Part shown: positions 12,698 through 25,400 of the stretch, piece by piece | How positions within the stretch are numbered: the stretch's first letter is position 1 | Layout: each line of letters begins with the position of its first letter | Origin: Plumapathes pennacea | Lineage: Eukaryota; Cnidaria; Anthozoa; Antipatharia; Myriopathidae | NCBI GenBank assembly: GCA_964036295.1 | Contig: OZ038462.1 | Coordinates: 36,803,680 to 36,867,679, forward strand | Length of the DNA: 64,000 bases | Reading direction: 5' to 3' | Program-made: the position numbers and the translations under genes | The notes under the pieces: model-generated | The model's input: only the letters and a program-made list of their open reading frames with translations | Databases searched by the model: none | Told to the model about the DNA's origin: nothing

Positions 12698-13621
12698 TTA
12701 CGCTTGTTGTGTAGTAACAAATGGCCGAACCCTTCCGGTCGCGCTCTCCATTCGTAAAGCGAAGCCGCCGCGATTCAGAAGCTTTAGGATGCTGCTTCTG
12801 AAACCATCGTTGTTCAGAGAATAGATCAGGGGATTCACACTGCTGTGAACGCACATTAGCACCATGGTCCAACGATTAAGCAGGAAATACTCCTTTTCCT
12901 TATGAACGATGTCGGCCACTCGAGTGACAGCCATTGGGAGAAGGCAAATAGAGAAAACCGCTGTTACGACCACAAGCAATTTTGTGAGTTTTCTGCGGGA
13001 TTTCAAGATGACCAGATTAGCCCCAACCACTGCGTGTTGCTGCGATTTCACCCACAAGTTGTGGATTATCCGACTGTAGAAGTAGCAAATAAACAGGAAC
13101 GGGCACAGGATTAGGATGGTTCCAAGAATCGGGTGATAAATTCGCCCTATTTTCTCAGCACTTCCACCAATCTTACAGCGTAAATTTTGGGCATTTGGTT
13201 TCGTCCCCACGAAGAGAGTCATGGGAATAACGACCGCGTTTGTTCCAACCCAAATTGCTGCTACGGCGAGTTTCAGGGTAGAGTTTGAGATCTTGCCATA
13301 ATGCTTCAGGGGCGTGACAATGACACTGAATCTCTCCAGAGAGATGGCGGCCAAAGTCAAGACAGAAACACCAACCGTGGAGTAGGTAAAATAGCAATAA
13401 ACCTTACACAGTACATCGGGGTCGTACGATGGGAGAGTTTCACTGAATATGGCTACTAGAAGATATGCCACTCCGAAGCACAGGTCGGCGATGGCCAAAT
13501 TTATCAGTAGATAAGTGCAGGGTTTATGTGGACGGTCGAGCAGCGCAGCGACAATCACCAAGGAATTTCCAAGAAGGTTGATTGGTAACAAAATGAAACT
13601 GACCAACGATAACAACGCCAT
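12698..13621 (-). CDS. Class A (rhodopsin-like) G-protein-coupled receptor
   Basis: A single uninterrupted frame of 307 codons with seven hydrophobic segments. Class A landmarks are in place: GN at residues 18-19 (TM1), LAIAD at 42-46 (TM2), Cys72 and Cys149 for the TM3-loop disulfide, Trp124 (TM4), Pro174 (TM5), a CLLP at 226-229 in place of CWxP (TM6), and NPLIY at 263-267 (TM7). The DRY motif reads ERF (96-98). The extracellular N-terminus is almost absent and the C-tail is about 35 residues. It would signal from the plasma membrane through G proteins. The ligand cannot be told from sequence; a peptide or amine is likely. Intronless GPCR expansions are common in cnidarians. Confidence 0.93.
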   Translation of the reverse strand: MALLSLVSFILLPINLLGNSLVIVAALLDRPHKPCTYLLINLAIADLCFGVAYLLVAIFSETLPSYDPDVLCKVYCYFTYSTVGVSVLTLAAISLERFSVIVTPLKHYGKISNSTLKLAVAAIWVGTNAVVIPMTLFVGTKPNAQNLRCKIGGSAEKIGRIYHPILGTILILCPFLFICYFYSRIIHNLWVKSQQHAVVGANLVILKSRRKLTKLLVVVTAVFSICLLPMAVTRVADIVHKEKEYFLLNRWTMVLMCVHSSVNPLIYSLNNDGFRSSILKLLNRGGFALRMESATGRVRPFVTTQQA

Positions 13622-16600
13622 TGTCAGTATATGTCTTCGCGGGTCTAATGAACCAATTTTATGTTCTTGTAAGGGTGTGACGTTCCGCTGATGAAGTTAA
13701 CACCCTTGGCGACAGGCGTGTGGCTACAAGTTAGTACAAGTCTGAAGGGGCGAAAGAAACTTGCAATTAGGACTGAGATACCCTGTCGTGAATCGTCGTG
13801 TAGAATTGTTAGATTCAGCAAAACTGTTAGGAGGTTGTTTTTGACTGGAAATTATTCTTACCCAGTTGTTACTAGTTCGGTAAATTGACGCTACGAGACC
13901 TTGCTTTGCCGGCTACTCTTGTCTTTCTCTTGATATTCTCAGCAATATCAGAGGTAAGCATTGGCGAAGTCGTAGTTTATCACAGGGCGCTTCCCGTGCG
14001 AGTTGTTCATCAATCAAAGGGGAGCGAAGCTTATAAACACTGCTCTTTTAGTTGTTTCTTGCCTTCGCTAACGACTGCAGTGATTGGAAGACACGAAGAT
14101 AAACTGGCGAATTTCAACTTCGAACTGATTAAAAATCTACGGGGTTGCCGGATGGGAAAAGGGTGAATCTAATAGATACCGACAACTGATCAATGATAAA
14201 GACTTTTACGTTTGAAGGAGTCACTCACTTGGGACGTAAATCACATCGGAAACTTTTAGAGATAAATTTACCGTGACCTCAATTAATTTCGCAATTTGGC
14301 CCTTTTGTTACCTTGGTCTTCATCATTATTTATGCGAGTATGGATTTACACCCTAATAACATCCAATGGCCGTTTTAATTTGAATGGACCAAGAAACATA
14401 TAGACAATTGTGAGCGCACTTTTTTCCTTTTCCTATTTCTGTTCTCGGCAGATATTCTGTACTTTTATCAGTGAAAAAATGTAAATAAATAAATAAAAAA
14501 GAAGAAATCGCGAAATTAGATTGGCATTGTTGTGGTTTTTCTGATAATCTAAAAGAGGCTTTAGTGTGAGTAAAGCTGCCGCTGAAACTCATTTCCATAC
14601 AGGTGTTTAATCAGACAAAGTCGGCTGAAACAAGGATAGGCTCTGGATAATTTCCTTGTATGCGTGGGAAGTTCTTACCTTCAATATGATTTGTACTAAA
14701 AAGAAACGATTGCACGATGAACGATAAAAATAAAAAAATGCTGAATAATTGGTTCCACTTCTGTCAACTGCGTTGTGCTGTTTTCAGTTGGCACAAACAT
14801 GCCTATCCGTTGGTTTTGTGCCAGAGTTACTCAGAGTTCATTAGATGATAAAACTGGCCAGCCCATCAAGTTGGAGTGACTTATCGCTTGCTTTGAAAGC
14901 ATTGCAAACAAAAAAGTTCCTTTCCTCCCAATTTCTTTGAGATAAAAATGACTGGTCTGTTACGCAAGATTATCTGAGTGTGATATTTCCTCTCGATACA
15001 CTTTATTTCTACGTCAGTTCTTATTGACTTAGGCGATAGTATTGCTAAATGCCTTCAATCAGACCTAACAATCAAGTTGGTGTAAATACTTATAAAATCC
15101 CCCCCCCGTGAATCCCTTTCTTATAACACAATAATGGAAAGGCTTCGAGTACGACAGAAAAAGCATACTTTTTTTAAGCCGCGTTTATGATAAAAAAGAT
15201 AAAAATAAAAAACAGAAAAGAAATTCGTGTACCTATGACTCCTCTTCAATGCCATCCGATCTATAATAGCAAAATGACTGCTCACCATATAATTCAGTTT
15301 TCTTCTTCTCATCTTGCATTTGTGGTGCACAGAACCCTAGTGTTGTAATTGTAACGGTAACGAAGAAACTTTGAATAGACTGCTGAGATTCAACTTGCAG
15401 CCATAAAAGCCGTAAAAATAGATTAAAGATACTCAGTTCGACATTGCTTTCAATATGTCAGAATCTACTTGAGTTTTTTGTTTCAAAATCGAAAACATTC
15501 CTAAGAAAACTGTTTTGTTTGAAATTTGTGGATTTTCCCGTGCTTTGGTTTATTGGTTTTTATCTTTATCGACGAGCCGTGCAAAGTCCCACAAGGGGGA
15601 CTTGTATTAGTTAGGGTCCAGGCCCAGGCGCGCGCCAGCGGTTTCTGATGAACCCACGTGAATTAAGATGGCTTCGCGAAGTTGGAATTTTACGGCAGTG
15701 TTCTTTCGTCGAGAAGGGGATGCCTCGGTTATTCTGGCTCATCATGCTCAAAAGTTTATTTGCCGATGCAGTGGATGAGGTAAGGTAACAGTGATTGTTA
15801 TTTCAGTGGAGAATAACCGGCCAGAGTTCGACTCACTCGACGTTTCTCGTCTCGATTCTACCTTCCCTTTCTGGCTACTTATTAATTGCCCCTCTAAGCG
15901 GGCATTTATAAATGTTACCCAAAAATGCTGTAATGCAAACATAGACAGTTAAAATGCAGATAAAGACATCAGTCAAGTTTCGTGCATTTTGTATTTGAAG
16001 CATTATTCCGTGTTATATATGTTAAAATTCACACTCGATATAAAAGAAGATTTCGCCACTGGACTCCCAACGGCCAAGCCGCCCTTGATCTCTCTTAATT
16101 TCTGAGATTCTTAAAGCGACCCACATCAGACTCAAGTTATGCACTCTTTGAGATGCCGATACACAAATGCAGTTATATCGATCGTTATGTTTTATCAAAA
16201 AATTCGGGGGGGGGGGGGGGGGGAGTACTCCCATATATGAGCCATATAGGTATGTGCCGCCCCAAAGCCTGAAATAGGGTATCGATTTTAACCTTTGGTC
16301 TGAAATAGGGTCGAAAATCGCAAATTTTGGTCTGAAATAGGGTTTTCAGTCCCGGGTGGCACACTCCCACCCAAAATTTTGAGGAGTGCCACCCCCGGGC
16401 GAAAAATCTTTAAGGCAAAATTAAAAGAAAATAATACGGTTGGCATTGTTAGCCGTAGACTCACCCTAACAGCCTGGACTAAGAAATTTTGTTAATGATA
16501 GGTAAATACCTCAATCCTACCCCACAGACAAAATTAAGGTTATTCATACATAATAAAAAACATTCGTTGAAAACAAATGTAAATATTGATTTATCAATAA

Positions 16601-17292
16601 CTAATTTTCAGTTTCTCGCTGTATGATTGGCTAATTTTCATCATCAACAAGAGGAAAGAGGACAAAAATGACGTGAATTTGTCATGTTACACTTGATATA
16701 ATATAGTGACTGTGCTTTGAATGGTTGCCGCTTTAGGAATCCAATTTTTGGTGAGTTTACTAAGTAGTCCCATGAGCGATCAACTTCAAATTTCTCCTCC
16801 AATCTCTCGCCACAAATGTGTCAAACAGTTTGGAGAACTTGACTTCTGATGACAATATGTACAGCTATCCTTCAGTCTTTAACGACCCAAGTCATTTACC
16901 TATTTTATGAAACATGGCCATACAATTAAATGCTATATGCCATAAAAATTTGCCGGTGGAGCTTCTATGACTAATCATGACAATAATAGCTACTGAATGA
17001 CATTGCATCAAGCCTCTCTCCTACGCTCTCTGGGGGAGAGGGAAGGGTGAAAAAGGTAGAAAGAGGGCACACGGGGACGACGAGAAGAGGGAAGGCTGGA
17101 GCTTCTTTTGTCTCCTCCCTTCCCACAATCCCTCATGCGCTTGACTCTCCTCCAGGCCTCCGCTTGCTTCACATTCCCGCTAAACGCAGTCACCGTGTCA
17201 GTAGTACACTGAGAAGCTCTGCGGAGGAGAGAGGCAACGAAATAAATTCTGACAAATGCGGGAAAACTTCTACACCACACGGCCTCTTAAAT
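13622..17292. other. Gene-free stretch between GPCR and AMT1
   Basis: The left part is the probable promoter side of the minus-strand GPCR. Short frames such as 13885-14166 have no ATG and no homologue that I recognise. A C run (15101-15107) and a G-run repeat (16205-16400) are present. At 16612-16645 there is a stretch (TTTCTCGCTGTATGATTGGC) matching the ends of the foldback elements at 18751 and 55790. Confidence 0.5.
16205..16400. mobile_element. G-run-ended repeat element, copy 1
   Basis: A run of about 19 G at 16206-16224 is followed by AGTACTCCCATATATGAGCC and an interior in which CTGAAATAGGG recurs three times at roughly 30-50 base spacing. It ends in CCCACCC/CCACCCCCG. Two relatives occur at 35480-35757 and 53461-53920. 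This looks like a dispersed, non-coding element. Confidence 0.6.
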
Positions 17293-20200
17293 TTAGCGCA
17301 GACCTTCTTCTGTTCTCTCCACAGTATTGAAGTTTGAATTTTCCTGACTTTGCACGTGACCTTCGTTTACAAACCCGCCATTTCTGTATTTAAAATTCGA
17401 CAAAGTCTCCCCGTTCTCAATTTGGCCCACCCTAGATACGTTCTGACTCTGGAAAGTCACAGATTTTCGTTTCCATCCGACCCTGAAAATGGTTTTCTGA
17501 AATACGGTTTGCTTCGGCTCGTGGCTGGGATTCTGAGACGAGCACAGGGCATTGACAGTTTGTATGTTACATGCTTCAGCATTTGCCTCTTCAGTTTCGG
17601 GTTCGACGTTATGGCTACCGTTCTGCATGGTTTCATTAGTTTTATATCGATCCTCGTGGGTGATGGTGTGCTCTGTCAGATCAGCGCCCAGCATTTCATT
17701 CTCGAGTGGCATGCGCAGACCAATAATTTTGTCGACGAGAAAAAGTTCTAGAAAAGTCATGATTGCGGCCCATAAACTGGTAGAAACAATCAATAAAAGT
17801 TGTACGCCAAGAAACCTCCACGGACCACCTTTGAAGACGCCGTAATTCGAAGAAAAACGATTCTCCAAAGTGTCCCGCTCCGCAAAAAGCGCGACCGCGA
17901 CTAGGCCCCAGATTCCCGCAAACCCGTGCGTTGGCACACATCCAACAGGATCGTCGATTTTGAGCTTCTCCAGCAGAGCACAGCCTGGGCATGCGAGCAT
18001 CGCTCCCACTGCACCAATAACAAGCGCTTCCCAAGGGCGAACAATAGAACAGCCACCTGCAGAAGTCAGAAGTGAGGAGAAACTTTCGAGGTTGTTTATT
18101 TCTATTTTATCATCTGTGCTGAATATAGTGGTTAACCCTTTTACTTCCAAGAGTGATCAACTTCACTTTTCTACCTCAGTTTCTCACCGGAGGAATATTA
18201 TACAGTAAGGAGAACTTGGCTTTTGATACCTTGCTCAGATGAAAGTTGATTAAACTATCAATTCTCTTTACATCATCCACACACTTTCTTCTTAGAAGGT
18301 TGAGAGAATCTGCATTTTGAGCTTGGGAGTTAAAGGGTTAACACCACCGGTTATCAATTCATAATAGAGCCAGTCATCTATAATATTCTCTTTTATTATA
18401 TGACTGTGACGTAGTTTTACCATATAAGGTCGCAACAGAGTGCTGGTACGGGAGCGTATTACACACTTCAAATCTGTATTATACGCTGTAGAAAACCGGT
18501 TTGACCGGTTTAGACGCGCGCGTATCACAAATGAATCAAAGATTTTTCTGAGTGCAAGGTAAAACGGTGCAACGAAAGTCTATGACTTTTCAGATACAAG
18601 ACCCTTCCATCAAAAGAAACTGTTACTGGATAATTTGTCAAGGAATAGAAAGCACGGTTCAGTTGGTGGAAAGCGAACAGTCGCCATGGACAAACGGCAA
18701 TTCTGACTCCGTAAAGTTTTCCGCACGATGCCATCACTGTAAACACTGCAAAATGATTTTTTACAATAACACGTCAGTTTCTCGCTTTGTGATTGGCTAA
18801 TTTTCATTATCAATAAAAGAACAGACACATAAAATCGAGTGCTGACGACAGTGATTTGGACGAAGAAGGTGAATTCAGCTTCAATTTTACCTCAGTTCTT
18901 GCAAAAGCAACATTCGGCATTTGAAGTAGAGAACCAGAAGTGTTCAGAGGCGAATTTCCTTGAGCTTTGCCTTGAAATTGTCGAGAAAACCGCAGCAGAA
19001 AAGCGTCTAATTTCATTTCTTTCCAACTTCTTTGACAAAATTAACAAATTGACGTCAGTGTTTTATGTGTCTGTCCTGTTATTGATCATGAAACGCGTCA
19101 TAACATTGTCAAAAAGTTGTGGATCCACGAGGCGCTTCGCCGAGTGGATCCGCAACTTTTTGACAATGTTATGACGCGTTTCATGATCAATAACAGGACA
19201 GACACATAAAACACTGACGTCAATTTGTTTTTTACAATAACAAAACTCAAGTGACGACGCGGGGAAAACACGCAAGAAAACTGGATTTTGTTCGATTTGA
19301 CCGAAATGTTGTCAACAACTTTTCCCGCTTTCTAATTGGTCGAGGTTGAAATTCAAGACATTTTATTGGCCAAAAAGTGACAGTTTGACGTGAGCATTTC
19401 GCGCGTGCAAAATAAAATTTTGTCAAAGAAGTTGGAAAGAAATGAAACTAGACGCTTTTCTGCTGAGGTTTTCTTGACAATTTCAAGACAAAGCTCAAGG
19501 AAATTCGCCTCTGAACACTTCTGGTTCTCTACTTCAAATGCCGAATGTCGCTTTTGCAAGAACTGAGGTAAAATTGAAGGTGAATTCACCTTCTTCGTCC
19601 AAATCACTGTCGTCAGCACTCGATTTTATACGTCTGTCCTCTTATTGATAACGAAAATTAGCCAATCACAAAGCGAGAAACTGACGTGTTATTGTAAAAA
19701 ACAAATTGACGTCAGTTAATTCGCCGTGTACGAACACTGTTTTGAGTGGTTCCTTTGCTGGAAGGTGTCTTAAACTTTCTACAACCAGGCAGGAAATCGG
19801 TGAGTTGTTAATCATCTATAACTTGACAACGTGTCGGCGGTAAAAATCCTAGTTGTGTTATGAAAGTTTTAGATTCTTCAACGTACACATTCGCTGGCTC
19901 TGTTCTTGTGTTTATTCCTTAACTACTCCGAGAAAATAAAAACCCTGTTTTGAGTACAAAGCTGCTTGCTATTGAAGAACAAGAATGGTTAAAAGTTTAA
20001 GCGAAGTGATCGATTTCAACCGCTCGAAGCACGCTTGTTCGCTGAATATTTATTCTGTCGAAGCAAGTATTTTCGTCTCCAGCGCATTTATCTCAGCACA
20101 TTTAATCTGAATTGAACTTCGATCATTTGGTGGCATAACTTCTTTAATTTTCTCTGTTAAGATTTTTAAATCGATGACCGGATTGGAAGCTGTAAGTGAA

Positions 20201-22497
20201 TCTTTGTGTAAATGAGTGTGCGTACATTTTGCCTGGGATTGAATGAAAACAGTTTTGCTCGAAGTCTCTGTTTTATGTTTGCTGAAATTTATTTTATATA
20301 AAGGTAAAACTACATCACAGTCATATAATAAATCCCTCATTCGATGGTTTAGCGCGTAATACGGGCCGGCATTTTACTCGTTACTCGCATTTTTCCTCGC
20401 CCCGCGGCGGGGCTCGGAAAAATACGAGCAACTCGTAAAATACCGGCCCGTATTACGCGCTAAACCATCGAATAAGATGTATATAGTATCTACATTAATT
20501 ATAACTTACACCACTAGATGAACTTAACACTATGTTTGAACTGGAGAATCATTTTTTTAAACTGCCGTACTGTTATTATATTGAATGTATGTTTTTATCA
20601 GGCAAAAGATATCAGCAACGACCGACACTAGGGTAAAGAACTGGCGCCCAAACTTTGCACCTTACAAACGGCGCCTCAGTGATACTCGTTGTCAAGCAAA
20701 ACCGACAAACGTCGACAAACAATAGAACGACAGCTGACCAATCACTGAAACGTTTGAGTCTTCACAGCCAATCAAACCGACCAATCTCGCCCCGAAGAGC
20801 AACTGAGTGATTAATGTCACGAAAATAGATTCCGCCGTGAGATTTCTGAAACGTACCTGTTATGCTAACAAGCCCAGCAAGTATTCCTGTTACAAACACG
20901 GTGATGCTCAGCTTTCCCTTGTAAAGCTTGTAACTGCAAAGTAGAAAGTGAATATTTGAATACGTAATCATCAAGTAATCCTGATTGGTGCTCAGATATC
21001 TACCCACCTGTAGAGCATCCCGACTACCCCTCCTCCGACGGAACCGTTGATTGTGACGACTGCAGCCCTAAATTAAGAAAAACAAAAACAAAACAAAACG
21101 AAAAACAAAAAACAAAAAACAAAACAAAATTCAGGCGTCATAGTCCCCTTCCACAAGTGTCTATCTGTCCTTAGCGGTTCACAAACGGCAACAAGATTTC
21201 CAGAATTTGTATAGGTAATCATATGAGTGCGAGTGCAATTAATGATTTACACCACAGATAATGTTTGAAAATTGTATTGAAATTGCACCAGCCGTTAGGC
21301 ATATGATTTGATAATCATATGACTATAAAAACGTTTTTTGGAACTAAAATTTAAACTAATTTTTTTCATTAACTAACCCTCGTCGGATAAAGCCGTGGGA
21401 AAGTACAGAAAAGTCGCAAATTATTGGTTGATATAACGATAATTGCACTGAGTGTAATTAACGATCTTAATTGCACTCAGTGCAAATTGACGAGTAATTG
21501 CTTGCTCACATGATAAACTGTCAAATGCCCATGTTCTCATGTTATTGACGCGAGGTACAGTATGAACTTCTTATGATGCTCTGCTAAAGTTTCCATTACC
21601 TGAGCTTGACGAAACATTTCCCTGCTATTCTTAACAATCTTAACACGAACCTCATCAAAGCTTACTCCGACCTGACTCTTTGCCACCAAACATCAAGATC
21701 ATACACATGATGTGCTTTGGTTTGACACAGGCAATCAGGTCTGTGTCATCAATCTTAATTTTGTACCTTGAAGCAAGTTTCCACTTGTGGCCACTTATTC
21801 CAAACGTACTGCCGCAATTGAATCCGAGCCAACCCCACCATAGCATGAAGGTTCCCAGGATAACATTGGTCGGTGAAGCCATTTGTGTAGGAAGTCCTCG
21901 ACTGTCAAATCGGCCCGTCCTTGGTTTCAGCATCAGGGTAGCGACCAAGCCGCTCATACCGCCAACCAAGTGAACTGCACTGCAGCCCGCAATGTCGACG
22001 GCTCCCATGGTTTGCAACCAGCCGTCTTCGTCCCAAATCCAGTGCGCTGGAAAACTGTACGTAAGTGTATTCAGAAATGAGTACATAATATACGCCTTCA
22101 GGCTGGTTCGCTCGGCCATTGCGCCTGACACGATTGTGGTAGCGGTCGTCGAAAACGAAAGCTGGAAGAAATATTTGGAGAAAACTTGCCCCATTTTGTC
22201 TTCATCCTCGTCGGTGAAAAACTTACCCAACCCACAGAAAGCGTTACCACGCCCATCGGCGCTAAAGCTTAAGGCAAAACCGAATAACCAGTATGCGAGG
22301 CCCCCGTAAATTACGTCCACAGCATTTTTGACCATGATATTGGCTTCGTTCTTCTGGGAGACCATTCCAGACTCAAGAAGGCCGAAACCTGACTGCATGG
22401 TGAAGATGATAAATGCACTTGTCAGAATCCACGTTGCATCGTCCGAACCTATGACACTTGAAGCCTGAGTTGAGTCTCCGATCGCGTCGTTCATCAT
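17293..22497 (-). CDS. AMT-type ammonium transporter, copy 1
   Basis: Four coding exons on the minus strand: 22497-21767, 21067-21008, 20933-20857 and 18056-17293. Junction phases 2, 2 and 1 all agree and give 543 residues, a normal length. It moves ammonium/ammonia across membranes. Family features: the N-terminal helix DDATWILTSAFIIFTMQSG, Asp168 and His176 in DIAGCSAVH (equivalent to AmtB Asp160/His168), the second pore His333 in DPVGCVPTH, and the LWWGWLGFNCGS signature. About 110 residues at the C-terminus form a polar cytosolic tail. An acceptor (TTTCGTACAG) just before the ATG implies a 5'UTR intron. The last intron, about 2.8 kb, holds large foldback repeats. It is a tandem duplicate of the gene at 29612-32672. 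Confidence 0.95.
18751..19703. mobile_element. Foldback element with nested hairpin, in AMT1 intron 3
   Basis: The left arm 18751-19041 recurs in reverse complement at 19413-19703, with outer ends TTTTTTACAATAACACGTCAG. Both arms could encode the same ~60-residue stretch (beginning MLTTVIWTKKVNS). Between the arms sits a second, nearly perfect hairpin (19046-19236) whose core is CACGAGGCGCTTCGCCGAGTG. Flanks of the outer element read CAAAATGA and CAAATTGA, a possible imperfect 8 bp duplication. No transposase is present. Confidence 0.8.
20339..20474. mobile_element. Near-perfect 136 bp hairpin element, in AMT1 intron 3
   Basis: Arms begin TTCGATGGTTTAGCGCGTAA and end in its complement. The centre is a GC-rich CCCCGCGGCGGGG. 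It probably represents a short non-autonomous foldback transposon. The terminal TCGA is itself palindromic, so a 4 bp target duplication cannot be told from the element ends. Confidence 0.8.
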
Positions 22498-25400
22498 GCA
22501 ATTCTGTACGAAAGAAAGAGATACTACAGGTATTGCAGTTTAACCTCTCACTCTTGAGAATGGTCAGCTGCGATATTCCCTTTTCTTTTTTAAAGACAAA
22601 GACAAAGTTTATTGACAGTTTGATTACAATACATGTTAATTTTTAGCCTTAAATGCATGGGGACTCCGGAAAGCTTTCCATGTTTTTATTCCACTATTAC
22701 CAATATTACAGGATGCGTGCAAGGAGGTTACTTTATACTAATATTTAAGAAATATATAACGCGTTCCCGTGTAATATAGCCTGTCATCTAAACACGCAGG
22801 AAGTTAGGGAGAACACGAGAGTAACGTAGAAAAACCACGAGGCCGCCGTGGATTATCTGGATTATATCTGGATTGTTTGGGTTAACTTATTGATAATTTG
22901 AGATTTTCGTACGTTTTCTATTTCGGTCACAGGGCACGAAATCTTAAATTGGACTCGGCGGTAGTTTTCAGTGGTTTATTTTTGGCTTGCGGTGAAGTTG
23001 TCCTTTTGAGACTGCGTAAAATCCGCTCTAAGCTGATGTTTTAGCAGTGTTTCCTCAATAGTTTCAGTTGAACCCGCGTTTTATGGCGAAGAACAAAATG
23101 ACGACGACTTCTAAAAGTTACTGTAGTGTGGCTAGTAACTGAGACTGCCGCAAATCGCTAACAAGCGTATGTATGCACTGCATGGCATGGCTGGTTCGGA
23201 AGAGTCTACCAAAATACCATAATTCTACCAAGTATTCTTTTTTAACCCCATCGAAAACACTTTCAATCACGAGGAGAAAGAACACGAAATTTTTGGGTTA
23301 ACGTCTCGTCGTTAGCGAACTTGAAATACAAAAGCTTTATAGCGCGACAATCAAACCAAGAAATAATTATATTCTACAAGCCAACTTTTACTTGATTTAC
23401 GATGAGTGGGGTTATAGGCACTTTAAAAACACATTAAATTACCATGGGTCATGCAGGTAACCTGTATCTGGAGGTTATACCTGTGTACAATGAGGTCAGC
23501 TTTGATTGGAATATTTTACTTTTCACTTTAACCTTGCATTATACTGATGTTTTTTCGTGTCAGTTTCGTTTTGAAGGCAGCTGGCATTCACTCTTCGAGG
23601 TGCAGACTATTGATATATTTAAGTAGTTATTCTAATTATTTTCCTTCACGATTCAGTTCCCTTATAAAGTGGGGATTGCGTAGTAGTGGGTCTTAAAGTA
23701 CAACTCGAAAAAGAAATGGCAAGGACAACGTAATCACAAGCACAACAGGCAGCAGGACTATCGATCAAGTTCTACAACCAACTTGCAAATCGAATGACAC
23801 TAACTAATTAGTTCTTTGAGTGGGAGGCTCATTCGACTTTTGTGTGAATATTGAACGCGCGTACCGGACGAAACGAACAGAATCATAACATCAACGGAAA
23901 AACTTCACCCACCAAAGAAGTTCACTTCATCTGACTTTTTGAAACTTGCGCAAACCAACTGAAGAGCATATAAAAAAAGCTTAGAATACATATATATATT
24001 AGGTGTAGCAAATATGAAAAAGTAATATTCTCCAAGATTCAGACTAAGCTGTGTTTTCCTGCTGAGTTAAAATTGTGGTAAATTTTCGAAGTAAACAATC
24101 TGACTTCCTTTTGTATTCTTAAAATGACAATAAATTGCAATGGAAATTGCAGTGGGTATCGCTGCGTGTTTGATGCAGTGGTCTAGGCGGTAAGCAGACG
24201 GTTACCTTTCCTGTATAAGGCCGATTTTTGGCCGTTGTTGTCAGCAGTTGCTGGCCGAAAACGTAGTACAAAGCGGAGCAGCTAATTTGAGACACGCCGA
24301 CAACTCGGGGAGAATCATTCAACCGTTTGACAGAATGTACTTAAAATTTGAAGCTGACGCCAAAAATCCTAAAATTAATTTGACAATATCGCTTTTAGTT
24401 TGACACCTTTGTGTTGGTTTATTCTCGTTAAACATGCAAATTTCGTTCACCAGAAGAGTCCATGAAGTTAAACGACTGAAGAGTTTGGTGTCAGACTTTA
24501 TCAGTCGTAACGGAGAAGGTTTCAATCGACGAGACCGGAGAATTTTCAAGGATCCTGCTCGGGTGAAATGCAAAATACTTTAAAAAAAGTGTAAAAACGA
24601 CAGGAAAACAACGCCAACAGCTGATGGTGATGCCACTAACGCACACAGCATAATTGCAGAGTTTACAGCTCGACAGCACCAATCAATCACCAAAACACAA
24701 ACCGACAACTGCCCTTCGCGAAGAAAAAAACATGAAGATCATGAGACACGAGGCAGCAATATTCACCTGACGTTGTTCCTAAAAGTCAAATAGCCGATGG
24801 AATAGCGAATCATTATTCATCTTGAAAGTTTTCAACCAAAGTTAGTGGCCAGGCCTTTTCTTTTCTCTTTCAGCTGTCTGTTAACGTAACCAGTAGGGCT
24901 AGCTCTGCGGAAGTCACAAGGATGTGCAATTTTCGTTTTATGCCACTTCTAGTGTTTATAAAATTTGTTCGAAATGGGAATAGTATGACACAGGTGCTAC
25001 ATTATACTCAAACTTACCGAACCTAAAGTCTTCCTGGCTATTGCGGGTGCCTGTAGTCCCTATCAAATGCAGCGAAGTTCCGTCTAAATCGATTTTCTTG
25101 CTATTCCTGTGGGTTGCAGTTAAGAGCATTTCTCTGACGTTTGTTGCTAGACACGCCCCGGAACCAACTTTGAATATTCATCAAATAGACCTGAATTTAA
25201 TGTTTTATGTCACTGAAAAATACAAAACATCTTGGTCTTTCTCTTTCCCTAATTTTTTTTCAGTTGTGGCTATAACATAGTGAAACTTTGCATTAATTTC
25301 TGGACACGCCGTATAATTTTGTATACCAGGTGGATAAACCAGTGGTATTAATCTTCAGCCGTTCAGGCCTTCTGTTTGCAGCTGTTTCTCTTATCTCGCC

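Noticed and set aside
13885..14166. Frame starting with a signal-peptide-like LPATLVFLLIFSAIS and a GAG|GTAAGC donor-like site
   Set aside because: No ATG in frame and no following exon found, although the donor-like site is good.
17008..17337. Overlapping plus and minus frames of about 90 codons
   Set aside because: They overlap the end of the AMT1 coding exon and low-complexity GAGAGG sequence, with no domain.
18839..19174. 111-codon frame MLTTVIWTKK, repeated on the other strand
   Set aside because: The frame exists only because the two arms of a foldback element are mirror copies; no known domain and no initiation context.
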